Shown here in pieces: positions 11,982 to 23,417 of a DNA stretch of 64,000 bases. Numbering within the stretch: position 1 is the stretch's first letter; each line of letters opens with the position of its first letter. The notes under the pieces were generated by a model. That model made no database searches, was not told the DNA's origin, and was given only the letters and a program-made list of their open reading frames with translations. Made by a program: the position numbers and the translations under genes. The stretch is from Prostheceraeus crozeri (lineage: Eukaryota; Platyhelminthes; Polycladida; Euryleptidae). The stretch is from NCBI GenBank assembly GCA_907163375.1, contig CAJQUW010005325.1:1-64000 (forward strand), written 5' to 3'.

Positions 11982-12653
11982 AGTAATAAAGGTGTCAAGT
12001 TAAGAAAACTTGTTAACAGATGCCATCTTAGGAGGTATGTACATCGGGTAATATGATATTGACATTTGGACGTGCTTCTTACCTGGAAAATTTAGGGAAT
12101 ATGTACTTATCAGGGGGTAGAAGAGACACATGAGATAGTGAAAAACTTTCGGGGAGAAAAAGAAAATCCGATAAATGTGGTAATTCAATAATAGCACTAA
12201 AAGCGTCGATCAGTTTTCCGGGGAGAAATCGAAAGCAATAATAAAGTTTCCGGTCGGAGAAATAAATATAGGGAAAACGTAGTGTGACACCGGTACAGTT
12301 ATTATTATTCGGTCAAAAATTTTCAATATGAAAGTGTTGAGGCCGGCCTGCGGTTTAGTAAATTAATTCTAAAGTTAATAAACATTTGAATACAGTTGCA
12401 AATTATGTTTGAATAATCAATTATCATATTTCAAAATTCAAAATGTTCTCATTTTCAGAAATGAGGCAAATGAGCTTTCATAAACTCAAAGGCCATCAGC
12501 AAAATGCAATTTTTGATGAATATAGTGCATGCAGTATTAGTTAATGCACGACAGCGTCGGGACCGCGATGCGGTCGAGACGCGTAAGGCGTGAATCAAGA
12601 AGCTTAATGCTACAATCCACTGTGCATTATTAAGTCACGCTGCACTCGTCGCA
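11982..12653. other. no recognisable gene
   Basis: AT-rich DNA, with one GC-richer patch near 12545-12600. No gene or repeat recognised. Confidence 0.45.
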
Positions 12654-13065
12654 TAGTGATGTGCGGTTTAGATAAATTTCTTAACCGTAACCGACCGTAC
12701 AGAAAGCTTCCGTAACCGCAAACAATCGCAACCGTGGATGTTTTAACCGTAACCAACCGTTAACCACAGAAATACATGTATATCCGACTATTGATCGTTG
12801 AACGCATCTAGGCTCGTTGAATCAATACCATATGTCAGTTATCTACTGCTCATCGTATTACACTACGACTTGCATAATAGTCCTACACATGACAACTTTA
12901 AGACAACATTCAATTGTCACTCATTTTAATTTTCAAAAGTAGAACAAATAAAAACAAAATCATTTATTCAAATTCAAAAAGTAACTGTGATTAACTGTAA
13001 TCGCCCATCACGTTGACCGTAACCGACCGTAACCATGGTTACAACCGCACATCACTATCCTCGCA
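12646..13065. mobile_element. short non-autonomous hAT element (404 bp)
   Basis: The termini are TAGTGATGTGCGGTTTAG (from 12654) and the inverse ending CCGCACATCACTA at 13057. Flanking octamers TCGTCGCA (12646-12653) and TCCTCGCA (13058-13065) differ at one base, as expected of a slightly aged 8-bp hAT target duplication. Both subterminal regions carry repeated AACCGTAACCGACCGT-like words, possible transposase binding sites. There is no coding capacity. Confidence 0.8.
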
Positions 13066-13829
13066 CTTCAGTTGACGCTAGAAACAGTTGATGAGTACTT
13101 GTCCACGGTATTGAAGACGCAAAGGAATCATGTGCTTTTTCATGATCACTGATCAACCTACATGTATTCATGAGTCGCATGTAAGACAAAGAAAGGTCAT
13201 CTGCTTTATGTGTAATCATGACTGGCTGCGCAGATCTGCCTTCAAATAACACATCTGTCACTAATCTACGAATGCTTCACATGAACGTCGTGCAATAATA
13301 TTTATCAAGCATGTACTACTTCTCTTATTTCATTAATACACGGCATACGAAATTTTGGCCAGCATTAAAGTACAATAGTGCTCGCATTCATGTTTGTAAA
13401 TAAACATGCACATTCATGATTCGAAATTTGCAAACTCGTGATTGCTTTTCATACAGCAACTATCACTTGTACTGGCAAGGAAAATTGCCATGTTATCAAT
13501 AACTTATCCCGCCAATAAAATATTTTCAATCTCGTAGAAATCATATATCTGGTAGAAATCTCTTTTCATGGCTTGTTGACGTTGTTCACGTGCTGGTATT
13601 TCAAACCATAGTTAGAGATAAATTTAGAAGTGTGCCAGGAAGCTCATATTCTCACCATCAATGTCTAATGATATTGACGTTCATGATGATACACGCGATT
13701 GCAAACCGAACAAACTGAATTCCACTGTGTATCAAGTGACATTGCGGTGAACAGGAGGCTTTAAGTCATCTTTCGTTGAATGAAAATTCGTCAAAGGTTT
13801 CTCTCCTTTTTTTTCACGTTAAGTTAAAA
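13066..13829. other. no recognisable gene
   Basis: AT-rich; a 68-codon minus frame overlapping 13055-13261 has no recognisable features. Nothing else supported. Confidence 0.4.
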
Positions 13830-14262
13830 AGTTAAGGGTAAAAACATAAAAACAACCCTACGCTTCGGGTACTCACCCGTTCTCAAGGGCATCAGCAGTA
13901 AAAGAGACACAAATGAACATTTGCTGTCTGACTGCGGATTATGTGAACATGAATCAAAAATCGATGAGTTCATATTTGCGATTGATTTGCGGTGAAAGAC
14001 GTTTGAATGTGCATGTAGTTCCCTTTTATCAAGCGAGTATCCAGAGGGTCAGAACACTTTTCAAGAATGGTCAAATCAAAATCATTGATAGTCAGGTCAC
14101 GAGTTTGTTGTTTGCAAAAAACGTGATTAGTCAGAACACGACTGGAATTTCTATTATGCAACTACAAATATGCTCCGTAAAACGAACTTCGAATGGCCTG
14201 TTACTCACACCAATATTTCGCAACATAAGATTGCCATACAAAGAAAAATTGTAAAAGGATCA
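13830..14262 (-). mobile_element. Penelope-like element 3' remnant with GIY-YIG C-terminus
   Basis: On the minus strand RPFEVRFTEHICSC (about 14190-14150) resembles the 'krpl..RftEH' part of a PLE-type GIY-YIG endonuclease. A frame at 14161-13970 then reads TNHVFCKQQTRDLTINDFDL and TILEKCSDPLDTRLIKGNYM, matching the C-terminal 'LsdFelsILe.c.d..dtRl.e..yI' block. The tail (about 13905-13835) contains GCTGATGCCC, GGGTGAGTACCCGAAGC and GTAGGGTTG, reminiscent of PLE tails. Frames are broken, and the RT domain is absent. Confidence 0.6.
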
Positions 14263-14839
14263 GGGTTGAGATGATACCATCGGAACTTTCAATGAAATAA
14301 AGGCTAGAACAGACTATTAGCATGGGACTATGAAAGTATGGGATGATAATGCGACATAGAGTCTTGAAATTTGAAGCTCTGTTTGTATTTCATTCCGAAG
14401 TTCACGAAGCCATTATTTTCATTTCTACTCGTATCAATAGTGTCTGAGGCGGCTTCAATATAAAAGGATCTTCATTTGTTTTATGTATGCGCCAAAGAAC
14501 CGCATTTTTATTTACATAAGAAAGTACTGATAAAATAACAATGTGGAACAATGTATCAATATAAAATTCACTTTGTGATCGCCAACAAAATCACAATAAA
14601 AACTTTAAATCTGAGTTATTTTTTATGCTAGAAACCCGGATCCCAAAAATTTGGTTCTGCGCGCCTCTTCATGCGTCTGGACGATGTTTATGTTATTAAC
14701 TTCACTAACAAATTTTTGCCCTCCCTAATCAAATCACTCTCAAAGAAAGTGACTGAGGTTAAGGTTAACAGATTTCATAAAGTCAAAGTTCACTGAAGCA
14801 AACAATGTTTGACTTTCGATGATGCGTCTAACCATGATT

Positions 14840-14890
14840 TCGGGTAGAAATATGTCGTAGCACTTGTCCCCTCCCTTGTATACGCCACTG
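14840..14890 (-). mobile_element. isolated hAT-type terminus
   Basis: Read on the minus strand from 14890 the end is CAGTGGCGTATACAAGGGAG then GGGACAAG. This is nearly the same as the terminus starting at 63347 (CAGTGGCGTATTCAAGG, GGGACAAG), so both belong to one hAT family. I did not find the partner end upstream. Confidence 0.45.
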
Positions 14891-15900
14891 GTAACCAATC
14901 ATTGACTGTGTATATCAACTGTTGAGGATAAACGTAATAACTGCTAATTGACGTTGACAGAATGAACGCCAGTCAATCATATCCACAAAAATAATCACAT
15001 CACATTCACTAAATCTTGTAATTACTCAGTCAACGTCTTCTCACCATCTCGTCTTCACATGCTTTGTATTATTAGAGATGATAAGGTATTTATATTTTTT
15101 CCCTTTCACAAGCATCCGCCTCTCGCTTTATGTTTCTATTCTTTTTTCTTAGCTGCGCATAATAAGTACAGAAGTGAACTCTCGATCTCATTTACGACCT
15201 GTTGTCGTATTTTTTCTGACTTTCTAAAAGACAAGAATAATTTCTCGTGTGGTCGGTCGAAAGGAAAGAGGATCTCCTGGTGGGAGGGTATTCGTGTGAC
15301 CGTGTGTGCGTGCGGACATCTAAACAGGTCGCTTCCATTTCCCAGGTATCAACGGCGAAGGCAATTGTTCGCAGAGTGCCTCATTTACGTTTTAGCAATG
15401 CTGTGAGAAAAAGTTGCAAGGAAAGAGCGCTTACCTCTCGTCCTCCCTTCTTCGTCTCATGAAGATCACATACCTCAGTTCTCCCATATGATACACCACA
15501 TGTTGTTGTCACCTTTTCTCACCTCTTACCCGACTGTCTGGCCTCCTCATCTTTACAGACCACCTCCTGCGCATCTATCAAGCACTCTTGGGAAGATCCA
15601 CGAGTTTCGCAGAAGAATTTCACTTCGGAATTGTCGGCTACTTTGATTCTTGAGGTCATTAGAAAAAAAATTCAATCGGAATTCTATTTCGATCATGATA
15701 AAAACTCGAATGATATCTGACCTGGATTCCTTCGATAAGTCATCCAGTTCTGGAGATATTCATTTTCAAAGTGAACAAATTTTGTCCTGATCACACCTGC
15801 TCTTCTTAAAGTAATTCCTTTAAAATAATGAGCACCGTTAGTTTGAAACAAAAGGCCTAATGAACGGATCCAGGGGAACACATCGGGTTAACAAATGTCT
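14891..15900. other. no recognisable gene
   Basis: Contains a GC-richer stretch at 15240-15470 with overlapping frames of 115 and 71 codons, basic in composition and without a recognisable domain. A 62-codon minus frame at 15693-15881 is also unassigned. Confidence 0.4.
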
Positions 15901-16775
15901 CATCAATTGCATAAAACCATCTGATGAACTCATTGATCACTTATCGTCTATAAAGAAGGACTTGTTTGAACGCATCGTTTGCTATCTGTAAGAAGAAACC
16001 TTACAAGAGCATCGCGTTCACTGCCTGTAAGAAAGGATCTGATGAGCGCATCGCTAACCGTCTACAAAGAAGTACCTGGTGAACACATCGCTAACCTTCA
16101 ATAAAGAAGGACCTGATGAACGCATCGTTGACTGTCTGTAAAAGAAGGACCTGATAAGTGCATCGCTAGCCATCTGTAAAGAAGGACTTGATAAGCGCAT
16201 CGCTAGGCGTCTGCAAAGAAGGACCTGATGAACGCATCGCTAACCTTCAATAAAGAAGGATCTGATGAGTGCATCGACAGCCTCCTTTGAAGAAGAACCT
16301 GATGAACGCATCGCTAACCTTCAATAAAGAAGGATCTGATGAACGCATCGACAGCCTTCTTTGAAGAAGAACCTGATGAACACATCGCTAACCTTCAATA
16401 AAGAAGGATCTGATGAACGCATCGACAGCCTTCTTTGAAGAAGAACCTGATGAACGCATCGCTAACTGTCTGTAAAAGGAGGACCTGATAAGTGCATTGC
16501 TAGCCATCTGTAAAGAAGGACTTGATGAACGCATCGCTAACCGTCTACAAAGAAGGACGTAATGAACGCATCGCTAGGCGTCTACAAAGAAGGACCTGAT
16601 GAATGCATCGATAAAACTGTCTACAAAGAAGGACCTGATGAGCGCATCGCTGATCGTCAGGAGGAAAGTAAATAAGCCTATTGGATACAGACATCTTTTA
16701 TCAGTTACCTAAAAATCTAATGAATATATCGTTATCCGTCTGTAAAAATAAACTGCGAACGCATTACTCACTGAT
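15901..16775. repeat. 37-bp minisatellite, about 22 units
   Basis: Degenerate tandem units of about 37 bp built around GGACCTGATGAACGCATCGC followed by TAACCGTCTACAAAGAA. I count about 22 copies of the 'gatgaacgcatcg' word between 15901 and 16775. In 16225-16460 two unit types alternate (one with TAACCTTCAATAAAG, one with ACAGCCTTCTTTGAAG), giving a 74-75 bp higher-order repeat in about three copies. The unit length is not a multiple of three and no frame stays open, so it is not a coding repeat. Confidence 0.85.
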
Positions 16776-17389
16776 TGTACTCGTATTAAAGATCTAGATG
16801 TTATCAGACAATAATAATACTTCAAATTGTCAAACAGTCAAAGGATGTGGTCATTCGACTAATAGTGAAAACTGCACTTTATGTGATTGCACCACAAGTT
16901 TCTGACAACCAAGAATGTACTGTGGAATGTGAAATTGGAGTAGGTTCAGCTCTGCCTCGTCGCCTAAATTTGAAGAATTCGTATTAATGAAAAAAAAATC
17001 TTCCATCACCTCCTCAAAAAGGCTCGTGAAGTGCCCTTGAAGCTGAGACTGGAAGCAACCTACTGCTTTCTTTACATACAAGTCATATTGCGGATACATT
17101 GTAGATCATAATGTGACAAACATGCGACAGAATACGTGACAGATCAACCTGACAAATGCTATTGACATAATGTGCCTCATCAAAATGTGACAGATAATTC
17201 TCCTGAAAAATTATGGAAGTGGTAAATTGATGAAGTTAAATAAAACTATGTTACAAATTTGATTAAATTATTTAGACCATGATTTAGGCCTCTCCAAATT
17301 CTGATGAAACTGATGCTTTGTAGATGTTAATCATGCTCACGTGCGTAATTTTAAAATGCAACTTTAATATTTCCAGCATAATATTGCAG
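16776..17389. other. no recognisable gene
   Basis: AT-rich; one 82-codon minus frame at 16851-17099 has no recognisable domain. Confidence 0.4.
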
Positions 17390-17423
17390 TTCCTTGCATT
17401 TTTATCAGTGCATCTTAAAAGTA

Positions 17424-17551
17424 GTTCTTGCATTGGCAATCAATGTACTGAATGTAATGAGATATTCCTGCATGATATTGAGTTCTTGCACTAATGCGAG
17501 GAACTGCAACGAAATCTCAATACATTCATCATTGATTGCCAATGCAAGAAC
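17424..17551. repeat. stem-loop, 22-bp perfect inner arms
   Basis: 17424-17445 (GTTCTTGCATTGGCAATCAA plus TG) is the perfect reverse complement of 17530-17551. Pairing continues inward with mismatches (CTGAATGTAATGAGAT against ATCTCAATACATTCAT), giving arms of about 40 bp and a small central loop. Function unknown; a foldback MITE is likeliest. Confidence 0.7.
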
Positions 17552-17734
17552 CAATGCAATTAACATTTCCAAAACGCTGCAAGTCAATATAGTCTAATTC
17601 GCATAGGTGCTTATTAGGGTTCGCAGCCCAGATGAAAATAAAGCTCGGGCTAGCAGGTTTCAAATATATTTGGAGCCCGGGCTCCCGGGCAGCCCGAATT
17701 TTTAAAGTTTGCTTTAAAGTTTTATAAAGCAAAT

Positions 17735-18355
17735 TTGTTCTGTGCATACGCGCCTACTGCTGTCCATCCAGAGGACGCTCGAGATTTTTTCGAATTTCTT
17801 TCTACAAATATAGACTCTTTGGCACAGCGGAACACTATGATCATTCTGGGTGATCTAAACGCCGTTATAAGAAAGTCTGATCTAGCTCCTTTCGTCAGCC
17901 CCCGTGAAAATGCCAATACTGACACTATAATGGACTTCATTTCACGCCATGACCTCGTTTCTGCAAACACTCAGTTTCGCAAGCCCCCACAACGCCTTGC
18001 TACATTTTTAGGCTGCAAACGTAGACGCCGCAACGCTACAGGAAGGAACGCAACAACAAGGCTGGCACAACTTGATTATGTGCTTATCCGGCGGAGAGAA
18101 CGCAGTAGGTTCAGTAACTGTGATACCATCATGCCCTCATCTCTTCCTACTGATCACAAACTGCTGTACTGTGATGTCCGACTTCGTGACCCACTCTTCC
18201 GACCACCGAGGTCACCTTTTAAGTATGATTTTCTCGCTCTACGTGAAGAAGAAACTCAACAACTCTTCTCTACGACTTTCTTATCAATCCTTAACAATTC
18301 AAATCATCCTAACAGCTACGGTGAAATTGCCGGGGCTGTCAAAACCACACTATAA
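17735..18355 (+). pseudogene. LINE endonuclease domain (APE type), N-terminally truncated
   Basis: The 206-codon frame opens without a true ATG (TTG at 17735), because the element is 5'-truncated. Visible APE-endonuclease motifs in order: FCAYAPT near the start, MIILGDLNAVI (about residues 35-45; the Asp and Asn of GDxN bind the phosphate/metal site), LDYVLIRRRERS (about residues 113-124) and the catalytic SLPTDHKLLYCDV (about residues 135-147, with the essential Asp-His pair). This domain nicks the target DNA to prime reverse transcription. The first catalytic residues (N-terminal Asn and Glu motifs) are missing, so it cannot be active. The frame stops at 18353-18355, short of the RT. Confidence 0.8.
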
Positions 18356-18599
18356 AAGACAATACCCCTCGTTCGTCAGCCACATAGTGGACAACCAGTA
18401 TGGAAAAGTGACAAGGATGTGTTATCCGCTCAGTCGAAATTAGCGCACATCCGTCGATCCGGAAACTGCTGAGGCGAAAGAGGCACAGAAAGAACTTGCT
18501 CAAACTTACAAGGTTTGTCAGAGAGCTGCCCTGAACAAAGTCATTACCACAATAGCAGCGGCTGGCAGTGCGCGCAAGAACGATGCGGTCTGGACAGCC

Positions 18600-20294
18600 G
18601 TGAGAACACTGACGGGAAGAAGACGGAAAAGTGGAATCACCGTTTTTGGGGACACTCCTACTGCCCGCAAAGATGCAATTAAGGATTATTTCTCCGCAAC
18701 TTTGAATGCAGCCTCACCGAAATCGATCAACATGTCTTTCCCTCAATGTTCCGCTCTACCCTCTGAATCAGACTTCAATGTGACTCCGATAACTGTTGAT
18801 GAAATAATGCAACAGGCCATTCAAACCCCAGGAGGAAAATGTGCAGGACCAGATGGCGTGCCAGCTGAGGTACTAAGCATTCAATGTGTTGCTGAGCATC
18901 TTGTCGGGGTAATGAACAGTCTGATTCAGGGTAGACCAGCCCCACCAGAATGGACATCTGCTAATATCATCGGAGTGCCAAAGAAGCCAGGTACAACTCG
19001 ACTGGAAGAGCACAGAGGTATCTCGCTGATGTCATGTGCTGTAAAACTTTTTAACAAGATCATCTTGTCAAGGATTCGACCTGTCCTAGAACCCTACCTA
19101 AGATTCGAGCAAAATGGCTTTCGTCTGCACCGAAATACGACCTCACATATACTCTGTCTTCGGAGAATATTGGAGGAGTGTCGCATTCACCAACGTAATC
19201 TCGTCTGTGTTTTCGTGGATTTTCGCAAGGCCTTCGATTCCGTTTCTCGAAGCGCTCTCGCCGGTGTACTGCGAGCTTTCCGCGTTCCACCACTACTTGT
19301 GCATTCCATCATGGCACTTTACAGGGACACAAGAGCTGCGGTAATGACCAGCGACGGACCTACAGACACCTTTCCAACCACCTCTGGAGTCCTTCAAGGA
19401 GACACACTCGCACCGTTCTTGTTTGTGCTACTGCTAGACTGGATTCTCCATGACGCCATTCCCTCATACGAATACGGGCTGCTTCTAAGCCGTCGGAGGA
19501 GTCTTCGGCATCCCCAAAAGCGTCTGTCTGTCCTTGCATATGCTGATGACCTCGTACTATTGTCCTCAACGGTCGAAGGAGCAAAGAGTTTGGTCGCCAA
19601 CCTCCAGACTTCAGCAGCAAAAGTGGGCCTGTCAATCAACATCAAGAAGTCCAAAGTTATGACTATTCCATCTGATCTCAATGTTCACATCGAGTGCCGC
19701 GACATCGACGGTAGTGTAAAACGCTTTCCTCGATCAAACAGATTTGTCTATCTCGGCGGTGTTGTTCCATCAATCCAATCTGACATCGAGAGGCGAAGAT
19801 CTTTGGCCTGGACTGCCTTACGCTCTGTTAGGGTAGTCCTACAGAGTGAAGCGTTGCCTAATGCTCTCAGAATTCAACTCTTCTCATCAGTGATCGAGTC
19901 GGTGCTCCTTTACAATGCGGAAACCTGGACTCTAACAAGGACTCTCGAGAGGCGACTGGACTCCACCCATTCCGCTTTACTGCGCGCGGCTTTCTCCACA
20001 CGCTACACAGACAAAGTAAAGGCCGACGATCTGTATCGAAGGTGTGGGCTCATTCGACCGAGCCAGACCCTACAACAACGACGGTTGACTCTGTGCGGGC
20101 ATCTGGTTCGAGCAGAAGACTATTGTCGTGAACCGGCTCAAGACATCTTGTTCATGACTTCACATGAACCCCGTCGACGAGGACAGGCAAATTCTACGAC
20201 CTATGTCGACTGCCTATTTAAAGACGCTAGTGCTCCAGATCAAGTAAATGGCATTTCATATGTCAGACAGTTAGCCCGAGATCGGAAGATCTGA
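18600..20294 (+). pseudogene. LINE reverse transcriptase and C-terminal region
   Basis: A 564-codon frame opening at GTG; the coding sense continues upstream in the same frame (ARKNDAVWTAVRT), so the real ORF began earlier. RT blocks in order: GGKCAGPDGVPAEVLS, WTSANIIGVPKKPG, EEHRGISLMSCAVKLFNKII, EQNGFRLHRNTTSHILCLRR, VCVFVDFRKAFDSVSR (first catalytic Asp), TTSGVLQGDTLAPFLFVLLL, and LAYADDLVLLS with the YADD catalytic pair at about 19539-19550. After the thumb (YLGGVVPS, ARDL-type 'lLYNAETWTLT') it ends with LRRCGLIRPSQ-like and RRLTLCGHLVRAEDY blocks characteristic of RTE-type C-termini. The RT domain itself is uninterrupted, suggesting a fairly young copy. Confidence 0.85.
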
Positions 20295-20339
20295 CGCCTT
20301 TTGACGTAACTATGCATGTATGTATGTATGTTTATAAAG

Positions 20340-21230
20340 TATTCCTGTCAACTTACATTTCTCGATCCTTCATAACATTTCTTTCTGTATATCGTCCCGA
20401 TACATATTCATGATTATTTCTCTGATAGAAATATTTGATTTCGGAAGATTCGGCTTTAGTTGGTGGACGTCTCTACTTTTAGTTATGATTGTCAGTAGCA
20501 GAAAAACGTACAGGGAAGTAGTCTAGAATTTTCCTTCACTAGAAATCCTATTAACATTCGCGGTTTTTAGGCTTCGCTAGCTGCTAATGTTTGAACATGC
20601 TCACGTCATGTGTTTTCAGGTGATTGTGCAGCTCCTCGGCGATGCTTGCGCTTACTGCTAAAATCTGGTTGTAGACCTTATTTTATGCTATATTATTGCC
20701 TTCCAGATAGGAGTATAGGAGTGCTTCTAAATTGGCGTGTTGCTTCTTGATTCTACCTGTAATTGATTGCTTGAACTATCAACAAACTGATACTGTTTTG
20801 ACTGAGATCGCACAATTTCACATGCTTTTCCGCATAGCGACTGCATTGCAAGTTCGAACTCATATAAATGCAGTGGTAAAGGAAGGACGATCGCCGTTGA
20901 GGCTGTTCCCAACTTCATCTGCTACTTCAGACATTAATGTAGAATACTTTCAGAAAGCTTGACCAGTTGTATAAAATCGATTGCAGCTATAGGTTTCATC
21001 ATTTTAATGTGTATTCATTGGTGCACTTATTAAACCAGCAATAAAGCATGTCTTCTCCTGCCAACCAATGCCGTTAAATCTAATCGGGGCAATAACTTCC
21101 TAAACATGATATCATTAGTGTAATGCAATTGACACCGCATCCAATGCACGTCAGCATATTTGATGAATTTTCTCTGTTTGTGGGCGAATGAGAAATTGTT
21201 GTTTCAGTGATTTTTCACTACAATTCTACT
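20340..21230. other. no recognisable gene; interior of the 17.6-21.4 kb TIR element
   Basis: AT-rich with two overlapping frames of 63-76 codons on opposite strands at about 20730-20960, neither recognisable. Confidence 0.4.
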
Positions 21231-21639
21231 ACATAGTTAAGATAAATCCGTCAGTTTTAGAAATCTGGGCAATTTCCTACAGCCCGGGCCAGATCTCTAA
21301 AGCCCGGGTTAAGCCCGAAAATCGAGAGTAGACGGCCAAAAAATCAGGCAAGCTGCGAACCTTAGTGAAACTCTGAAGTTGGATTACACGCAAGCTATGG
21401 CTCAGAATGCACCATTCCACTCGTTGAAATAACCTTTGAGATGGTCGATTCTTCGATAGGCTAGTCAATTGATGAATTGAGTAAAAGTACCCCAATGGTA
21501 ATAAGCATGATTTTTTTGTTTTAAAACATATTGTTTTTTGAACTATGGAAATACAGAAAGTTGAAAAATAACAGCTCTTGTGTGATCTTATATTTTGCAA
21601 TGAAATGAAATTCTACACAAATTCCAGGTGCAAATATCC

Positions 21640-21689
21640 GCTTCAAATCATAACTCCCCCTTATACGGAAAATCTTAGATCTGCCACTG
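21640..21689 (-). mobile_element. isolated hAT-type terminus
   Basis: Read on the minus strand from 21689 the sequence is CAGTGGCAGATCTAAGATTT, in the style of hAT-Tip100 ends (CAGTGGCGGATC...). The partner end was not found. Confidence 0.35.
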
Positions 21690-22052
21690 GGAAGAAGAAA
21701 AGGAAGAAATGAAGAATAGGAGGAGACGAGGAGATGGAATTCTTGCAATAAATAGTAAATAGGTAATAATGGTAATAAATAGGTAATGTAAAGTATACCG
21801 TCGCTCTATTGATGAGTAAGACTATGCCACTTGTCAAAGACATCATATCTTGAAAATGGTGGTAAACGACATATGAGAAAAAGTACGAAAAGGAAGGGAA
21901 GAATACCTATAAATATTCCAGGAATGCCTAATATGGAGTCAGTTGTTTCTAAATGACAGATTCCATATTGGGCATTCTTGGAAGAAATTGTGACAACTCT
22001 ATAGATCCAATCAAAATACTGGCAGATGGCCATAATTTGCTATAGCTTAAGT

Positions 22053-22778
22053 CAAATATTCCCAAACTTTACCGCAACGTTCCCCCTTTCGATCCTGAAA
22101 AAATGATTCCCCACTATTCAGCTTAGAAGTAAGTTGACGTATTTTTATAGAATGTATTCTACAAATAATTCAGAGTGCAAATTTCTAACAGATATTCATG
22201 TACAGTGAAAATATGCAAACTAATTGCAGAGACCGCGTTTCTGTCAATCAGAAGGATGATGATGCTTAGCTTTTACGAGTTTATCAATACGGGGTTGAGT
22301 GGAGGCCAAAGCAACGCGAGCGTCGGCTTCGACAGGCAGTATTTCTATATTCATGTTTTATGATAGAAATTTGACTGAATGCGGATTCACACTCCCAAGA
22401 TGTGGGGAAAATCAAAAATACTGAAAGAGCAGCTGCGGCTAACTTCGGAAACTGGTTCAGTCGTCGAATCCAGAACCCTGGATGGGATACATCCTCAAAC
22501 TCTCGTCTCAAGAGACGAATCTTCTTCATAACGATTATCTCTTCCTTCACTTCAACGTCGTCATCGGAGATTTGATCAGCGGCCTCACTGAAGGGGAATC
22601 TCACCCATTTCTTCAATTTCGCCGGAAATATAGAATAATTGTGGTCACACTTGTATAAGCATGGTCGATTTTTTACCCCAGCTGCACCGTTGATAATTCC
22701 CCCTTCCCTTCCCTCCCCCCAAAGAAATAGCTGTTCCCCCTGGGAAGGAATTCCCCCCGCCACTTTTGGAAAACACTG
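22053..22778 (-). mobile_element. internally deleted hAT element
   Basis: The minus-strand start is CAGTGTTTTCCAAAAGTGG (from 22778), followed by a G-rich GGCGGGGGGAATTCC segment; the opposite end near 22053 reads CAAATATTCCCAAACTTT. These resemble Charlie/Buster-type hAT termini (CAGTGGTTCCCAAACTTT style). A transposase C-terminus is encoded in the same orientation. The flanking octamers do not match, so the target duplication is lost or the left end is misplaced. Confidence 0.55.
22284..22763 (-). pseudogene. hAT transposase C-terminal dimerisation domain fragment
   Basis: Within this 159-codon minus frame, FWIRRLNQFPKLAAAALSVF and LIFPTSWECESAFSQISIIK followed by HEYRN match the hAT C-terminal dimerisation motif of ZBED5/Charlie-like transposases ('fW....eyP.Ls..Al..l..fptTy.CEsgFS.l..iKtkyRN'). 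In full transposases this helix-rich segment closes the RNase H-like fold and drives oligomerisation. The first 50 or so residues are translated terminus DNA, and the BED finger, catalytic Asp residues and insertion domain are deleted. It is a remnant of a non-autonomous copy. Confidence 0.75.
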
Positions 22779-22959
22779 GACTGTATACGGCTAATAACTC
22801 TTCCGGCCGTCAAACCGCTTCAGCGTGCCGCATCGCAATACGGCAGAGTGTGACGATATCTGCCGTACATGTACCGTACATCAACTTTCCTGGTTAGACA
22901 TCGTGGACTCATATCCATGTATCATTCATGATAGATATTGTATCATAGTTGTCACAGCT

Positions 22960-23075
22960 GTTCAGACTATGACTCGCTATGTATATAGAATTTCAATGTA
23001 ATTGAGTTGGTAGCCTTGTGGAAGGCTGAGCTGTGAAGATGCTCGAATAAAGATTGACTTAATAAACAAATTTAG
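22960..23075 (+). mobile_element. possible LINE 3' end
   Basis: The stretch ending GGTAGCCTTGTGGAAGGCTG, then CTCGAATAAAGATTGACTT, resembles the 3' UTR ends of L2/CR1-type LINEs with an AATAAA signal and a short GACTT-like tail. No coding part is present. Confidence 0.35.
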
Positions 23076-23240
23076 CTATAAGGTACCAAGCGTTACACAG
23101 AGACACTCATAAACAATGCCACTCTGTCATCCGAGCTTTAGCCTATTGGTAATTTTGTGAATTTTCAAGTTGAAACGCTATTGATAATGTTTCTTTCATT
23201 GACGACAACCTCAGTTTCTTTATGACTGCAATAGTCATTC

Positions 23241-23417
23241 TCCAGCACACAATGAGTGCATGCCGCCGATCTATCTGCATAATTAAGTGACGTTTAGCTT
23301 CTCGTCAACGATCAGCGAATCCACGACACTCATGTGGGTTAAATAATGAATATAAAGTCATTGTGTCAAAGCATATGAAACAGCTGATGAAGTCACTCGC
23401 GTTCGTGATAGTTGTAT
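23241..23417 (+). repeat. duplicated 5' flank of tRNA-Ile, copy 1
   Basis: It is similar to 25122-25280: shared blocks include CACAATG, GCCGATCT, GTGACGTTTA, CGATCAGCGA, TCCACG and GATG(A)AGTCACTCGC/GATGTCACTCGC in the same order ahead of the tRNA. The tRNA and about 170 bp of 5' flank were therefore duplicated as a unit; the 3' flanks do not match. Confidence 0.65.

Larger units (their letters stand above)
17731..20335 (+). mobile_element. RTE-like non-LTR retrotransposon, 5'-truncated
   Basis: It holds most of an ORF2: apurinic-like endonuclease (17735-18355) and reverse transcriptase with C-terminal region (18600-20294), followed by only about 40 bp of 3' UTR ending in an ATGT repeat (about 20312-20332). 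The very short UTR with tandem tail is typical of RTE-group LINEs. The 5' end is lost: the frame begins at an AYAPT endonuclease motif, directly against DNA of the flanking TIR element. One frame change and stops between 18355 and 18600 separate the two coding blocks. Confidence 0.8.
17614..21364. mobile_element. old TIR DNA element (hAT-like) disrupted by a LINE
   Basis: The left end TTAGGGTTCGCAGC (17614-17627) is inverted at the right as GCTGCGAACCTTA (21352-21364). Both subterminal regions carry repeated AGCCCGGG and GCAGCCCGAA words. The 8-bp flanks (GTGCTTAT, GTGAAACT) agree at only four positions, so any target duplication has decayed. Removing the LINE leaves about 1.1 kb without a recognised transposase. 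hAT is a guess from terminus style. Confidence 0.45.

Noticed and set aside
15901-16775. CRISPR array, or repeated hammerhead cores because CTGATGA recurs in each unit
   Set aside because: Units are directly tandem without unique spacers and the sequence is eukaryotic; no stem II or GAAA follows the CTGATGA words.
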